Below are positions 12,591 through 24,180 of a stretch of 60,000 nt of DNA, one piece after another (the first letter of the stretch is position 1; each line of letters opens with the position of its first letter). The translations under genes and the position numbers were made by a program. Origin of the DNA: Membranipora membranacea (lineage: Eukaryota; Bryozoa; Gymnolaemata; Cheilostomatida; Membraniporidae); contig OU612071.1 in assembly GCA_914767715.1 (NCBI GenBank), positions 10,773,493-10,833,492 on the forward strand, written 5' to 3'. The notes below the pieces were generated by a model. It was not told where the DNA came from and did not search any database. It saw nothing but the letters and a program-made list of their open reading frames with translations.

Positions 12591-12773
12591 CTTGCACAGT
12601 TTTTCCTCCATATCCTGTTACAAAATTCACAAGAGAGTTTTATGTGTTTATTTTAGATCCTGCAAATGGTGAAGTAATTAAAGCAAAGCTTTGATAATCC
12701 ATAAAGTATCGTTTTTTATCAAAAGTAGGGATAACCATTAAAAAAATGATGGTGATGGTGCCTGTGTTGAGAG

Positions 12774-12781
12774 TCTAAAAG
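12774..12781 (+). promoter_or_regulatory. Mutated TATA box of peptide copy 2
   Basis: It reads TCTAAAAG in place of TATAAAAG, ahead of the conserved exon 1 block (ACAAGACTACAGCCTCACAG). The exon 1 donor is at 12867 (GTAAGT). Confidence 0.6.
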
Positions 12782-13020
12782 AGGTGACTCACTGTTACAA
12801 AGATCACAAGACTACAGCCTCACAGCACCTCACTGTCATGGCTCATATTTACCATCCAGACCCACAGTAAGTATCTGGTTGCAAAGTTACTCACCATAGC
12901 ATCATATAAGATAATGTTTGAAGGAAATGTATTCGATTATCACTTTTGTTTTTTGACAGGGGTTCTATGAATTTGCCTAATTTTAATACACGTTTTCCTA
13001 TTCGATGTAGATACAAGAGA

Positions 13021-13422
13021 ATGAAGTTCTTTGCACTTATCTCCCTGATCATGGCTGCGCTTGGTGAGTTTCGCTTATCGTTAATTCATGGTTTACCAAT
13101 TATTCTACCAGAACAGCGATACAGCAATAAAGTTTAAATTCAACCATTTCAATATCATCTATTTCCTAAATACTAACAATCTCATAGCAGTCAATTTGAT
13201 TTCACTGACCCAATAAGCACTGACCCAATAAGCACTGTTCCCAATCAGCCTTTTCCATGAAGAGACAGTGTTTATGAGTTCTCAAATATCCAAATATGCT
13301 GTCTTGTTTAGCTGTTGTACAGATTGAAGCTGGGTTCAGCAGTCAAGTCAGCATGTGCTGGTGTTGCAATCGATGCAGCAATCAGTGAAGGCAGTAAAGT
13401 TATTGACGCAATTAAAGGCTAA
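13021..13422 (+). pseudogene. Secreted peptide gene copy 2, 20-bp deletion
   Basis: The signal exon is intact (13021-13063, MKFFALISLIMAAL, GTGAGT donor). The mature exon spans 111 nt (13312-13422) instead of 131. A 20-bp deletion just after the IEAGF codons shifts the frame, and the read-through frame stops at a TGA in the middle of the exon. The original frame is still legible downstream (AVKSACAGVAIDAAISEGSK, then VIDAIKG and TAA). The other copies' donor just after the stop is absent. An AATAAA lies at 13518-13523. It is the plus-strand partner of copy 1 and probably non-functional. It could yield an unrelated short peptide if translated. Confidence 0.75.
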
Positions 13423-13523
13423 AAGTTTAAGTTAGTCCACAACTAGGAGAAAGCTAAACTTTACATATTTACGCCGTATGAATGTATGTAATTTTAATTT
13501 ATACAGCCAAATTTTATAATAAA

Positions 13524-15448
13524 CCATAACCTCTCAGCACACCGGTTTTATTATGTATAGCAATCACTAAAATGTTGTTGTTAGTCATTGTTTGGGTGCA
13601 TGGTTGCTGTTTAACAATGTCAACTGCCAAGTACTAGTGCATAACTGATCTATGAGGATAAACACAAATATTGGCCTTGCACCAGTCTTGGCAATTTATT
13701 GAAATGTGGCTCAATGTATAAACCATTACAAAGAGAGATTCACATTTTGCGCTCACATTTCCATTCACAACTGGCTTTAAATCAGCACTCACATCTGCCA
13801 CCTTTGTATTCAGGCATCTTCTACCAGTACTAAAGAACAACATATTATAATATTTTATATGAGTTACTTAGGATAATGATCAGTATCAGTATAAAAATCA
13901 ATTTGTTTTGCGAAACAATTTCGTTTTACCGTATATAGGACTAATATTATTGGTCTGGAAATATGGATCACCAATCCAGAAAGCCCTTCAAACTTATGAA
14001 TACCGTCTCGTAGGTCTTTTACATACACTCACCAATTTTCTTTGTGTTCGAATAATAAGGGGCTGGACAGGGGCTGATATCATGCCCAGCGTCCCTTGAT
14101 TTTTCACATTATTTCATTGATGGATATAAAGTAAACTATGGCTCACAGCACAAACTAATTACGTCATGTCATGCTATTTAAGTGGGACAGTATTGAATGC
14201 TATTGGCCTGTCTAGGTAGTATATTAAGTCTATGGTCCCCCCTCTCTGCAAAGCTTCGTTTTTTGTTTTCTGACTGCAATAGGTATACAGATTAGAGATT
14301 GAGAGGTTGCAGAATCCCTAAAATAGAACAGGACGAAGTGCAGGATCCTGGAAGCCCTCTATACGCCACAAAATTGACCCTGATAATCGTTAATGCCAAA
14401 TAACATAATTATCATAATAATTATCAATAAACCGTCTCCGCTATCGCCATATTATTGTGATGACTTTTAAGTTATGGCTAATGCCGAATCTATAGGTTTA
14501 AGTTTAGGGCAGAAATGTCAAGTGCAGGGTCACCATACATCATATTGGAGAGCTCAAAAAGTTATACAAGTTCTTAAGTTTCCCACAACCACAGGATCCA
14601 AGTCTGCGGTGTAGGCAGTAAGCTTAACTGATATCCAATTTCAAGTGATCTAGTATTATAATTTACAGATGATAGCTCTATTTTTTTGTTGCACATCCCC
14701 GATTCCCTCAACTTGTCTTCTCTTTTTCCTACAATTTCTGCAAGGGAGATAAACCCTGGAAAGACCCGATCAGGACCCCACAAACTTTTGAAATTTGGGA
14801 TTTTTGGCAGGTATCGTGCACACTATATTGCTACTCACAGTATTATAAGCATTCCAATGATATAAAACTGAAGTTCATCTGTCATTTCTGCTGATGTTTT
14901 CCTTATGTCTCCCTATGTTTTCCTGATAAATCAAATGGCACCCAAAAAACAAGATTGATTTCTAAAAACATGATGAAAGAAATGGCCTGTGATCATCAGC
15001 TATTTCTACATAATGCCTCTCAATCAGTTCAAAAAGTTTAAATTTAAAACTAGAACACTTTTCCATAACCTAGAGCTGGCAAAATTTTCCTTGTAGCCGA
15101 CTGCTAGTTTCTTTCCAGGGGCATAAATTTAAAGTCATAAAATTGTAAAAACCAAACCAAATCTTGGTGGTGCTATTTGCTGCATCATTTTCGGTATTAT
15201 GTGAATTACTATACCATTAACTTTTACTGACATTTTTACCTACACTCTCAACCAATGACCAAGAGAGAGTAATTTAACAATCATGAATAGATGATGCTGA
15301 GAGTTGTGTCACTGCTCTGGCTCGAACAATCAGTGAGTACATTTTTCTTTCAATTTCATTTCACTTATTATGTTGTAGATTGGCAGAGGAGATTTCGATC
15401 CCTACCATACTGGTATGACACTACCAAACTGAATATCATAAAAAATTA
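13524..15448. other. No gene recognised
   Basis: AT-rich intergenic DNA between peptide pairs 1 and 2. Open frames are short, without domains or coherent splice sites. Confidence 0.4.
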
Positions 15449-15834
15449 GGTATTAGGTGTTAGCTATATAATTAAACTGTGTACAGAGATGATTTTGTTC
15501 ATTGTTTAATTAATTATTGTTCAAATAAATAATGACAGAGTGAGTGAGGAGAGTCCATGAATCCTGTTGGACTTCCTCCTGGTCACGAACATATCTCAAT
15601 TCTGAAATGTTTGAAAATATTTAAATTATTTTAAATTATGCGAATGAAATTGAATTGTATATCACAATACTATTACATATATAAACATATATCCATGATA
15701 TATTGTACAAGTATGGTATTCAGAGTTACAGCCGCCAATATCTTCGTTTCATGGCTTATTGTTCCCTGACTTTTAAGTACATGTCTACAAAACAGTTATT
15801 TAAGTCTAATTGTTTTTGCTCACCTCTTATGGGT

Positions 15835-16786
15835 CTAGCCTTTGATTGCATCAATAACTTTCTCGCCTCCACTGATGGCAGCGTCAATTGCTAAACCTGC
15901 AGCTGCTGACTTGGCTGCTGCCTTTACCACGCTACTGAAGACCCCAGCTTCAATCTGTATGACAGCTATAACAAACATCACATTCGAATAGTAAAAAAAG
16001 GAAAAACTTACAAACTCATAGACATTGGCTGATGGAAATTATCATTCTACTTCTACTTAATATATATCTTACACCTTAAACCACTGATGTTACATAGATA
16101 AATGTGTGCTTATTGAATTCTCTATAGCTCAACAACTTATAATGCGAGGCTGCAATTTATCATTGTCACCTAATGAGTAAATAATTTGCACCAACTGATC
16201 CTCAAAGTCAGGGTATGAAATTAATCTTCTGTATCATGTGAAGTAGTTAATGTCTTACTAGTGGAAATTAATGATGTCATCAGCTAGTGCATGAGTTTCA
16301 TGCCCTCATTTGGAAGATCTCTTTGTGCAAATTATATGCATATTAGATGAAAATCCTGAGATTAAAGTCTTGATTGGTTATTCGAGAACTATACAGAATT
16401 AAATGTGCCTGAGTGGCAGCAGTAGTTTGAGGATCATTAAACAAATGATTGAAATCAGACTTATCACACGCCACATCCCCAAGCATGGGCAGCAAGAAGG
16501 TAGTTGTCCTAGGGCCCAACATCTTCACCAGATTGCCCTCTGTTTGCAGGCAGGTCGGAGCACACCTTGAGGCCAATCAAACCCCAGTAGGCGATGGACT
16601 GCAGTGCGATTCGAATCTACGACCTTCAAATATGCATGCAAAAGGAATGGCGCTCTAACCAACTGAGCCCGCCTCCTTCTCTCTAGATAGTGCTTTACTG
16701 GTAAATTGATTGAGAACATACAAAAATAAAAATTGAAACTCACCTAGTGCAGCCAGAATCAGGGAGATAAGAGCAAAGACCTTCAT
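15835..16786 (-). CDS. Secreted Gly-led cationic peptide precursor, copy 3
   Basis: Coding exons are 16744-16786 and 15835-15965 on the minus strand. They are joined by a phase-1 GT-AG intron and code for 57 aa. The signal peptide is MKVFALISLILAAL plus AVIQIEA. The mature part begins GVFSSVVKAAAKSAAAG and ends GGEKVIDAIKG, with four Lys against three acidic residues. The terminal Gly could donate a C-terminal amide. Exon 1 is untranslated (16932 to about 16985). A donor at 15823, 11 nt after the stop, leads to a 3'-UTR exon starting at 15601. The intron between the coding exons holds a SINE. It is divergent from copy 4. Its function is unknown; a helical antimicrobial-type peptide is an inference from architecture. 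Confidence 0.8.
16340..16678 (-). mobile_element. tRNA-derived SINE in intron of copy 3
   Basis: On the minus strand the head reads GCTCAGTTGGTTAGAGCG (A-box region) followed by AGATTCGAATC (B-box region). After it comes a body with GTGCTCCGACCTGCCTGC and GGGATGTGG. The same SINE sits at the same place in copy 5 (31331-31669), and body fragments occur at 23990-24180 and 25008-25160. Copies 4 and 6 lack it. Confidence 0.75.
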
Positions 16787-17006
16787 TTTCTTGTATCTAC
16801 AATGAAAAAAGAGTATGCATTAAAACGAGCGAATTCATTAAACCCTAAACATAAAAAAAAAACATGATAGTTGATCACATTTACATTCAATTTCATCTCA
16901 CAAATCAATAAATTTACAACCAGATACTTACTTTGGATTTAGAGGTTTGATTCGGTGATGTGCTGTGAGGCTTTAGTCTTGTGATCTTTGTATTATCTGG
17001 CCTCTT

Positions 17007-17014
17007 CTTTTATA
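17007..17014 (-). promoter_or_regulatory. TATA box of peptide copy 3
   Basis: TATAAAAG on the minus strand, within the block TTGAGAGTATAAAAGAAGAG that is conserved in copies 4 and 6 and nearly so in copy 5. It lies about 25-30 bp before the likely start near ATCACAAGACT. Confidence 0.75.
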
Positions 17015-17029
17015 CTCTCAACACAGGCA

Positions 17030-19770
17030 ACATGTCATATGCTGGAAGTTGTTATTTTTCTATCGGCTGTTCGTATTTATGACAAAAAACAACAATCAAT
17101 AGTGTGCTGGAGACAATTTTTAATTGTTTGTGTTCCACATTTTGCAGGATATAAACTATGCACTTATGTCATTTGAGTAACAACTGATATCTATTCATGT
17201 AGGAAAAAATGGTGTAACAGGATATCGGATATTGGGTTGGTGAATAGGAAACCCTTCAGTTGTTCATTATAGCAATGATGAATATATGTCTTAGCTTCCA
17301 TTGCTTTAATATTTGCCCAAACCTAAACTTGTAACATCCACTGCACACCGCATCTCAAGAGTGTACTTATCTCTGAACTCACTAATAATCTATCATCAAC
17401 CCATCTGTTTGTATGCTCAAATAATATGGTACACTCCTTTATTTGATAGGGTCGTGCTGACATTAAGGTAGAGACTGCAGTAGAAAACATAAAAGATTTT
17501 TGTAGGGAGCACAGGGTAAGTCATTGACCAGATAGGATACATAAACATTGTATTTATACAGCTTGAGCAACTTTAAGGGTTTGAATCTGTAGCATGATTT
17601 ACTCAAACACTCTTAATCAGAAAAAATTGGCATAATCCCAGGCCCACAGATGTACAACTTCTGTGCACTGATAACCCAGGTTTACTACATCACCACCCAC
17701 CCCTGTTCACCCTCAGATTTTTGCCATTAAAGTCGTTTGGTAGAGAAGAAGCTCTCAACAGCACCGAATTTCCTCAGCACCCTTAGAAAGCACACAATAT
17801 GACCATCAATAAAAATCAGAGCTGAGACCAAGGTCCTGCCCGGAGCCAGAGCAGTTTTTATAGTCCTTTGAATATCGGTCTGATTGTCGCAATATACCAC
17901 TTTAGATATATATATATATATTCAAAAAGTTAATAAATAAGAATGAAATTTCAAATCATCATCATAAAATGATTTTGGTTACTCAACTAAAATCTCATAT
18001 CCCATAGCCAAGATGTTGCATCTACAGAAGGAAAGAAGTTGTTGCAATTTCTAATAAGACCGTTAATTGCGGTTGGTCTTTTTTTCTCATGATGTTTCTG
18101 TTTTGAGAATGCAGAATGCACAGATGACAATCTTCGAAAAAATTGATGTGATAGTTGCACCAATTCCGACTCCAAGGCTTCATGACTGTCTTTAATATGA
18201 TAAGTTTGTCTCAATGATCTGAATGAAATCCTCAACAATTGAATTTTCTCCATAGATTAAATAAAAATAAACCTAGACAGGACACTGTATACAGCCGAAG
18301 TGAGACACTTAATTGTGGCCGATGCAAAGACATTGGAAGGTGTAATAGCATTGGTGTTATCATTGATTGATTCAATAATCCAGGATTTTGAGTTTGAAAA
18401 TTGCTTTACATTCAGCAGCGTATTGTCATCAACTTGATGCAATTTTTTCTTCAAACAGTTTTTTTGCCTAAGATCTATATCAAACTGTTAACAACAAGCT
18501 GCTTATTCTATTGTAATTTTTAAACCCAAAATCCGATCAAAATTGATTGAGTTATCAACGTGAAACCTGGCATATGGGATGCAGGTCAATGACAACACCA
18601 ATGCTACCACAACTTCCAATGTCTTTACATCGCCAACAATTAAATGCCTCAGTGCCTCAATGTTAATCCTCAATAATGTCTCCTGTCTAGGTCCAACATT
18701 ACGTCTATAGTTTTCTCTTGTTTTCAGTTTTTTTAAAGATTGACCTGTGCGCATTCTGCATATTTAAAAGAGAAACAAAATGAGAATATAAACACCAACC
18801 GGAAATCATGGTCTAATAGAAATATACAACCACTTCTTTCCATCTGTAGTTGCAATATCTTGGCTAATGGGATATGAAATTTTGTTACCAAACTGATTGT
18901 ATGATGATTATTTGAGAGTTTAATATTGTTTCATTGATTTTGAGAATATGTATATCTCAAATTGTATGTTGCGGTAATTGGACAGTATTCAATGGACTTT
19001 AAAAGCTTCTCTAGGTCTGGGCAGAAAATTTGTCTCAGCTCTGATGTCTATTGATGGTAATATTGTGTGCTATTAAAGGGTGTTGAAGAAATGTGCAGCT
19101 TCTTCTCTACCATTCGACCTTGCGTTAGCTGAAATCTGACAGTGACATAGGGTGGGTGATGATGTAATAAACCAGGATTATCAGTGCACAAAAGTTGTAT
19201 ATCTATGGGACTGCGGCTATGCATATTTTGCCTGGTTAAGAATAGTGTTTGAATAAACATTGCTACAGATTGCAGCCCTCAAAATTACTCAAGCTCTAGC
19301 ACTACAATGTTTATGTACCCGATCTTGTCAATGACCAACCCTGTGCTCGCTCCATAAATCATTGAGTTGATTTTTTTTTCCGGTGGCTCTACCTCAATGT
19401 CAGCACAACCCTATCAAATATAGGAGTGTACCATTTTTGTGGATACATACAGTTTGACGATAGATGATTAGTGAGTTCAGAGATAAGTACACTCTTGAGA
19501 TGCGATGTGCAGTGGATGTTACAAGTTTAGGTTTGGGCAAATATTAAAGCAATGGAAGCTAAGACACATATTCATTATTGCTTGGGTTTCCTAATCACCA
19601 ACCCAATATCCCATATCCTGTTATACAATTTTTTCCTTCATGAATAGATATCAGCTGTTACTCGAATGACATAAATGTATTCAAACAATTGAATTTTGTC
19701 TCCAGCACACTATTAATTGTTGTTTTTGTCATAAATAGGAACAGCAGATAGAAAAACAACAACTTCCAGC
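17030..19770. repeat. Inverted-repeat intergenic spacer of pair 2
   Basis: The spacer lies between the divergent promoters of copies 3 and 4. Matching inverted segments include 17270-17420 with 19460-19610, 17640-17900 with 18960-19210, 17975-18078 with 18800-18895, and 18310-18370 with 18560-18625. It is nearly repeated at 32050-34660. Short open frames are conserved between the two spacers, but the opposite arm does not keep them open, so I do not call a gene. There is a short TA run near 17907. Confidence 0.65.
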
Positions 19771-19796
19771 ATATGACATGTTGCCTGTGTTGAGAG

Positions 19797-19804
19797 TATA
19801 AAAG
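19797..19804 (+). promoter_or_regulatory. TATA box of peptide copy 4
   Basis: TATAAAAG about 28 bp ahead of the conserved ATCACAAGACTACAGCC. The putative untranslated exon 1 ends at 19889 at a GTAAGT donor. Confidence 0.75.
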
Positions 19805-20046
19805 AAGAGACCAGATAATACAAAGATCACAAGACTACAGCCTCACAGCACCTCACTGTCACAGCTCATATTAACAATCACGATTCACAGTAAGTATCTG
19901 GTTGCAAATTTACTGACCATGGCATCATATATAATAATGTTTGAAGTAAATGTTTTGATTTAACAGTTTTGTTTTATGATATGGGTCCGATGAATTTGTC
20001 TTCTCTCTTATATATCATATTATTTATTCGATGTAGATACAAGAAA

Positions 20047-20446
20047 ATGAAGGTCTTCGCACTTATATCCCTGATCATTGCCGCACTCGGTGAGTTTTGC
20101 TTCTCCTCTTTTCATGAATTCCAAATATGCTACCAGTAGAGAAATATGGTAAATAATTGCAATGCAACACTGTGAGATCTGTGTTCGGTTTGATCTAAGT
20201 TTTGATTCAACAATTTTTCGATATCATCTAATTCCTAAATAAAAATAACCTCATAGCATTCAATTGCATTTCACTCACTCCACTTGTAATAATCCAAACA
20301 TGCTGTCTTTTACAGCTGTTGTACAGATTGAAGCTGGGGTCTTCAGTAAGGGAATAAAGTCATTAGTCAAGACAGGAGCTGCTGGTTTAGCAATCGAAGC
20401 TGCCATCAGTGGAGGCGAGAAAGTTATTGATGCAATCAAAGGCTAG
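20047..20446 (+). CDS. Secreted Gly-led cationic peptide precursor, copy 4
   Basis: This is the best-formed family member. The CDS joins 20047-20089 and 20316-20446 (43 + 131 nt, phase-1 intron), giving 57 aa and a stop. Residues 1-21 form a signal peptide (MKVFALISLIIAALAVVQIE plus A) with a plausible Ala/Gly cleavage site. The mature 36 residues start GVFSKGIKSLVKTGAAG and end GGEKVIDAIKG, with five Lys, two Glu and one Asp. They include no Cys or Pro, and the terminal Lys-Gly could be processed to an amide. The start is chosen because the ATG follows the ATACAAGAAA leader shared by the copies. Copy 6 encodes the same mature exon. Amphipathic-helix host-defence, venom or signalling peptides all fit. 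No named family was recognised, so the role is inference. Confidence 0.85.
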
Positions 20447-20457
20447 ACCCATAAGAG

Positions 20458-20800
20458 GTGAGCAAAAACAATTAGACTTAAATAACTGTTTTGTAGATAT
20501 GTACTGAAAAGTCAGGGAACAATAATCCATGAAACGAAGTTATTGGTGGCTGTAACTCTGAATACCATACTTATACAATATATCATGGATATATGTTTAT
20601 ATATGTAATAGTATTGTGATATACATTTCAATTTCATTCGCATAATTTATAATGATTTAAAATATTTTCAACATTTCAGAATTGAGATGAGTTCGTGACC
20701 AGGAGGAAGTCCAACAGGATTCATGGACCCTCTTTACTCACTCTGTCATTATTTATTTTGAACAATAAATAAATAAACAATAAAATAAATCATCTCTGTG
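20458..20800 (+). other. 3'-UTR intron, terminal exon of copy 4
   Basis: A GTGAGC donor starts at 20458, 11 nt after the stop codon. A TTTCAG acceptor precedes a terminal exon from 20680. The stop is within 50 nt of this junction, so nonsense-mediated decay would not be expected. The same donor and acceptor are kept in copies 3, 5 and 6. Confidence 0.6.
20764..20769 (+). terminator. Polyadenylation signal of copy 4
   Basis: AATAAA in the terminal exon, followed by further AATAAA-like repeats. Confidence 0.6.
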
Positions 20801-20829
20801 CACACATAAATCATATAGCTAATACTACA

Positions 20830-21690
20830 TAATTTTACAAGATTCAATTATGTATATATCTGAAACGAAAAAACTAGTATGAAGACTATCAAATAAAGCT
20901 CAATCCAATGCTAAATATAGACACCCCCTAACAAGTGGGGACACATATTGTATAACCACAACAGGAGACTTCTTAGGGACAAATCTGCAACTTGGATTTT
21001 TCGATTGAGTTAGATGCTTGAAGATCATAATTCGACTAGCTCATGCTACTCAGAGACTTATTTGCTTCTTGTAGGTCAATAGCAGCAGATATTATCACCT
21101 CCTTATTTTGTATAAATATTAAAACCACAGTAATAACCACACAAATTTAAATAGGTGTAGCGAATCTTTTGTTCTACTAGATAGAATCCACAAGGAATTT
21201 GGAAGAATAGAAACTAAGGACAATTGGTATTATAGTTTGTATCAACTGATATGTCTACTGATTGGAAGCCAGGAGTTTTGAATTTGACATGCTATACTTA
21301 AATCAAGTGTCATTTTAAAATAGAAGGAGATTGACAGGCATTTCAATGCACAAAAAATGCTGCAATACTGAACTATGACTTAGCGAAAGTTGTGAAGAGA
21401 ACTTTGAGCAGAAACAGTCTTTTGTCAATTGTAACCTAATGAAACCTGAATATTAGCAAGTGATATTATCACACTGACTGGTCAATTAAGTTTGATTATG
21501 GTTGTGTAAGGTTTTGGTAGCTTTGGCCTTAGCCCAGTATGGTAATATCAAATTGGCCTATCGTATACCATACTCAATGGGTTGGTATTTTATTGACAGA
21601 AGACTGAGGACTAAGAGGTATACAATTTTTCCTAACCAAACTGGTCACAATTTTATTGATTTGTCATACTTGCAACTTGCAGGATTTAAA
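20830..21690. repeat. Flanking repeat, inverse of pair 3 left flank
   Basis: It matches 29590-30440 in reverse complement, including GGTTTTGGTAGCTTTGGCC against its complement near 29765. Its proximal part (to about 21290) also matches 1291-1740 inverted. Confidence 0.65.
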
Positions 21691-21779
21691 CGAAATACCC
21701 AAAAACACTCTCTTGTGATCTCTGTGATAAACAAGAAAATTAGAAGAATGTCTCATGAATTTGTAATACAATTGCAAAA

Positions 21780-21960
21780 TATACATTTTGGAATCATGCC
21801 ATGTTTGCCTGTGTTTTGCAGTAAACAGTTGAATTCAACTAGAATCATAGAGGCTCCATCCATTCAGCCTCCATTCAACGAGGATATCGCCCACAAATTA
21901 ATACCATCAATGCATTCTCTTTTTGGGGATGGTAAGATGGCGCAATCGCATGAGTTGTTG
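21780..21960 (+). repeat. Partial copy of the foldback element
   Basis: It shares GTTTGCCTGTGT, CAGTTGAATTCAAC and ATGGCGCAATC segments with 10960-11060 and 11590-11660. Confidence 0.5.
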
Positions 21961-23989
21961 GTTCGAGTACCACTAAGGGAGTTTTCAAAGGTTGAATGTT
22001 CCATTTCCAGTTATGATATTCTGGTGTCTCCTGTAGCTGTTCAAAGTAAGGCTTGTACCTGGAACTTTTGGTATCCTAACGGGGCTGCTGTTGCTAAATC
22101 TACATTATATGCTTCTCGCTTTGAAGACAATGCCGACAAATGCATTAAGTATTGACAGGTGATATGTTTGGTTTAATTTCTTTATTATTTCAGGTTGGTA
22201 GTATAGTAAATTATTAGTTTAATCTTACAGAGAAAAGTTATTTGAAGGTACAACTTTATCCAATCAATCATGATCAGTTAGAGACATAGAGTGGAATTAG
22301 TCAATAAAAAGGCTAGGAACACGGGAAAAATATTCATAACCAATCAATACCAACTGAGGGGTGTCCTAATGAATTGGCTACAACTAGAGAGTTGATCCTT
22401 TTTGATAAAATGTCAAATGAAAAGAATAGAGAGAAATTTTCAAAGAGTTGCAATCGTCAAATTATTGTATCCCGAATCACCATATCTCCTGAAAGAGCAT
22501 ATGAGAACAGAATTAGAGATTATCTTCCACAAATGTCCTTAATTAATTACAAAAAGTTTGCTGTTGATGTCTCTCTATTCTCATATAAAAGACAAGGCCC
22601 CTGGGATTATTTACAATGTATCCAATTACTGCACATTTCAAGCTTTGTCTCCCACAACTTAAAACTTTGTATCAAATGAGTATTTACTCAGACCATACTG
22701 TATCATAAGAAGTCATATACTGTAGAAACTCAGTTCATTAAAAGTATTTTGGCTTCAAGTTGCTGTAGAGTTATCTTCTCATTTTCATACAATGTCGTAC
22801 TTATTATTAATTAGAAGTTATCCCACTTTGCCTAATTTATCATATCCCGTCCTTGTATCCGGCTAAACATAAAAACTTAAATGAGAGAATTATTTAGAAG
22901 AAGAATCTAGGATCAAAATTGAATGTCTCCAAATATCAGAGGTTTTACCAGCATACAAGTTCTTCTTGTATACAGGTATTATTTCGAACTCCTAGCACCA
23001 AGCAGAACAATCAATTGTGTAAATCTGGTTAAATTACTCTTCATAGTCCCTTATACTTGCAAGATAGCAATAGAATTGATAGCAATAGATATTTGATTTA
23101 CTATTTCCAATCCAAATTCATTACTACTGGTTTTAGTTTTTGGGTGGGTGGATTAAATGAGGTCGCATAGTTCATCTACTGGTACTTGAATCAACCGACC
23201 TTATCCAGTGATATGAATAAAAGTTGAGCCAGGGATACCCATCAAACAATTATGAAATATTTTAATCCTGAGAAATACACAAGAAGGCCTGAGACTATTG
23301 CATTTCAAACAAGGATTGATCGAGGAAACAATGTCAATTAAAAATTATGGAAGTTTATTTGGGTCATTTCAAACATAAATTCCTGTCTCTCAACTCAGTT
23401 CATTAAAGTCAATTTTGGCAAATCTTGGGCAAAGAAGTTGTCCTCTCTTATTGTTGAAATTTGGTGGCTCATTTGCAGTATAGAGTTATCACCCATCTAT
23501 CTATCTGTGTAAAACATTTTAGTTTCAAGCATGTGGCTAGACTGCTTCACAGAGTGAAGGGATACAGAGTAAATTTTTTTAACAATAGTCAAGGAGAGAG
23601 TTTTTTACTCCTTGGTCAAGGTACCTGCAAGCTTTGTGTCAAGGGGAAAGTTATGTGAAGCTTGATGCAAAACACTCCTTTCATCTATTTGTCACAATTA
23701 TAGGGTTCTGGAGAATGACCTGAATTCAAAGTTTTTGATTACAGTAAATAATAGAATATGCAGGCTCTCATGTAAAAGTTTCTTTTTGTACAGCCTTACT
23801 CCACGATTAGACTTGATGTTTTATGCTTAAATTACACCTGTAACTATCCTAGCTAAATTGGTAAGGTGGGTATAGCTAGGAAGGCAGCATTGTGGCAGTT
23901 ATTATAATAGGATTAACTTTTACAATCCTTGAACAATGCTGCCACAATATACCCTTGGTCTATGCAATCATTGAACCTTACATTAATCG
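21961..23989. other. No gene recognised
   Basis: The open frame to 22155 begins in repeat sequence and has no recognisable domain. The rest has only short frames. Confidence 0.4.
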
Positions 23990-24180
23990 AAAGGACCTCA
24001 TATCAAATGTATCTGCGATCCATTGTCGACTGGGCTTTGGTTGACAGCCAGGTGTGCTCCGACCTGCCTGCAAACAGAGAGCAACCTGGCGCAGATATTG
24101 TGCCCTGGCCACAAGGCAACGAATTTTGCCGCCCATGCTCCGGGATGTGGCTTGTGACAAGACATCTGATTTAAATCAAC
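23990..24180 (+). mobile_element. 5'-truncated SINE body
   Basis: GTGTGCTCCGACCTGCCTGC and CGGGATGTGGCTTGTGACAAG match the body of the SINE at 16340-16678. The tRNA head is missing. Confidence 0.65.

Larger units (their letters stand above)
15449..20830. repeat. Palindromic duplication unit, peptide pair 2
   Basis: The left arm (15449 to about 18470) and right arm (about 18470-20830) are imperfect reverse complements. Homology runs through the 3' UTR, both coding exons, introns, promoter and the intergenic spacer to the centre near 18470. The arms differ mainly by a SINE in the left-arm intron. The whole unit is repeated in the same orientation at about 30430-35703. Confidence 0.75.

Noticed and set aside
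16343-16743. Several 70-80 codon frames in the copy 3 intron, repeated at 31334-31734
   Set aside because: They are read-through of the SINE; sequence conservation reflects shared ancestry of the duplicated unit.
21502-22155. 217-codon open frame on plus
   Set aside because: It spans two unrelated repeats (peptide-unit flank and foldback fragment), starts at TTG rather than ATG, and has no domain. Its first part is found inverted at 29459-29785.
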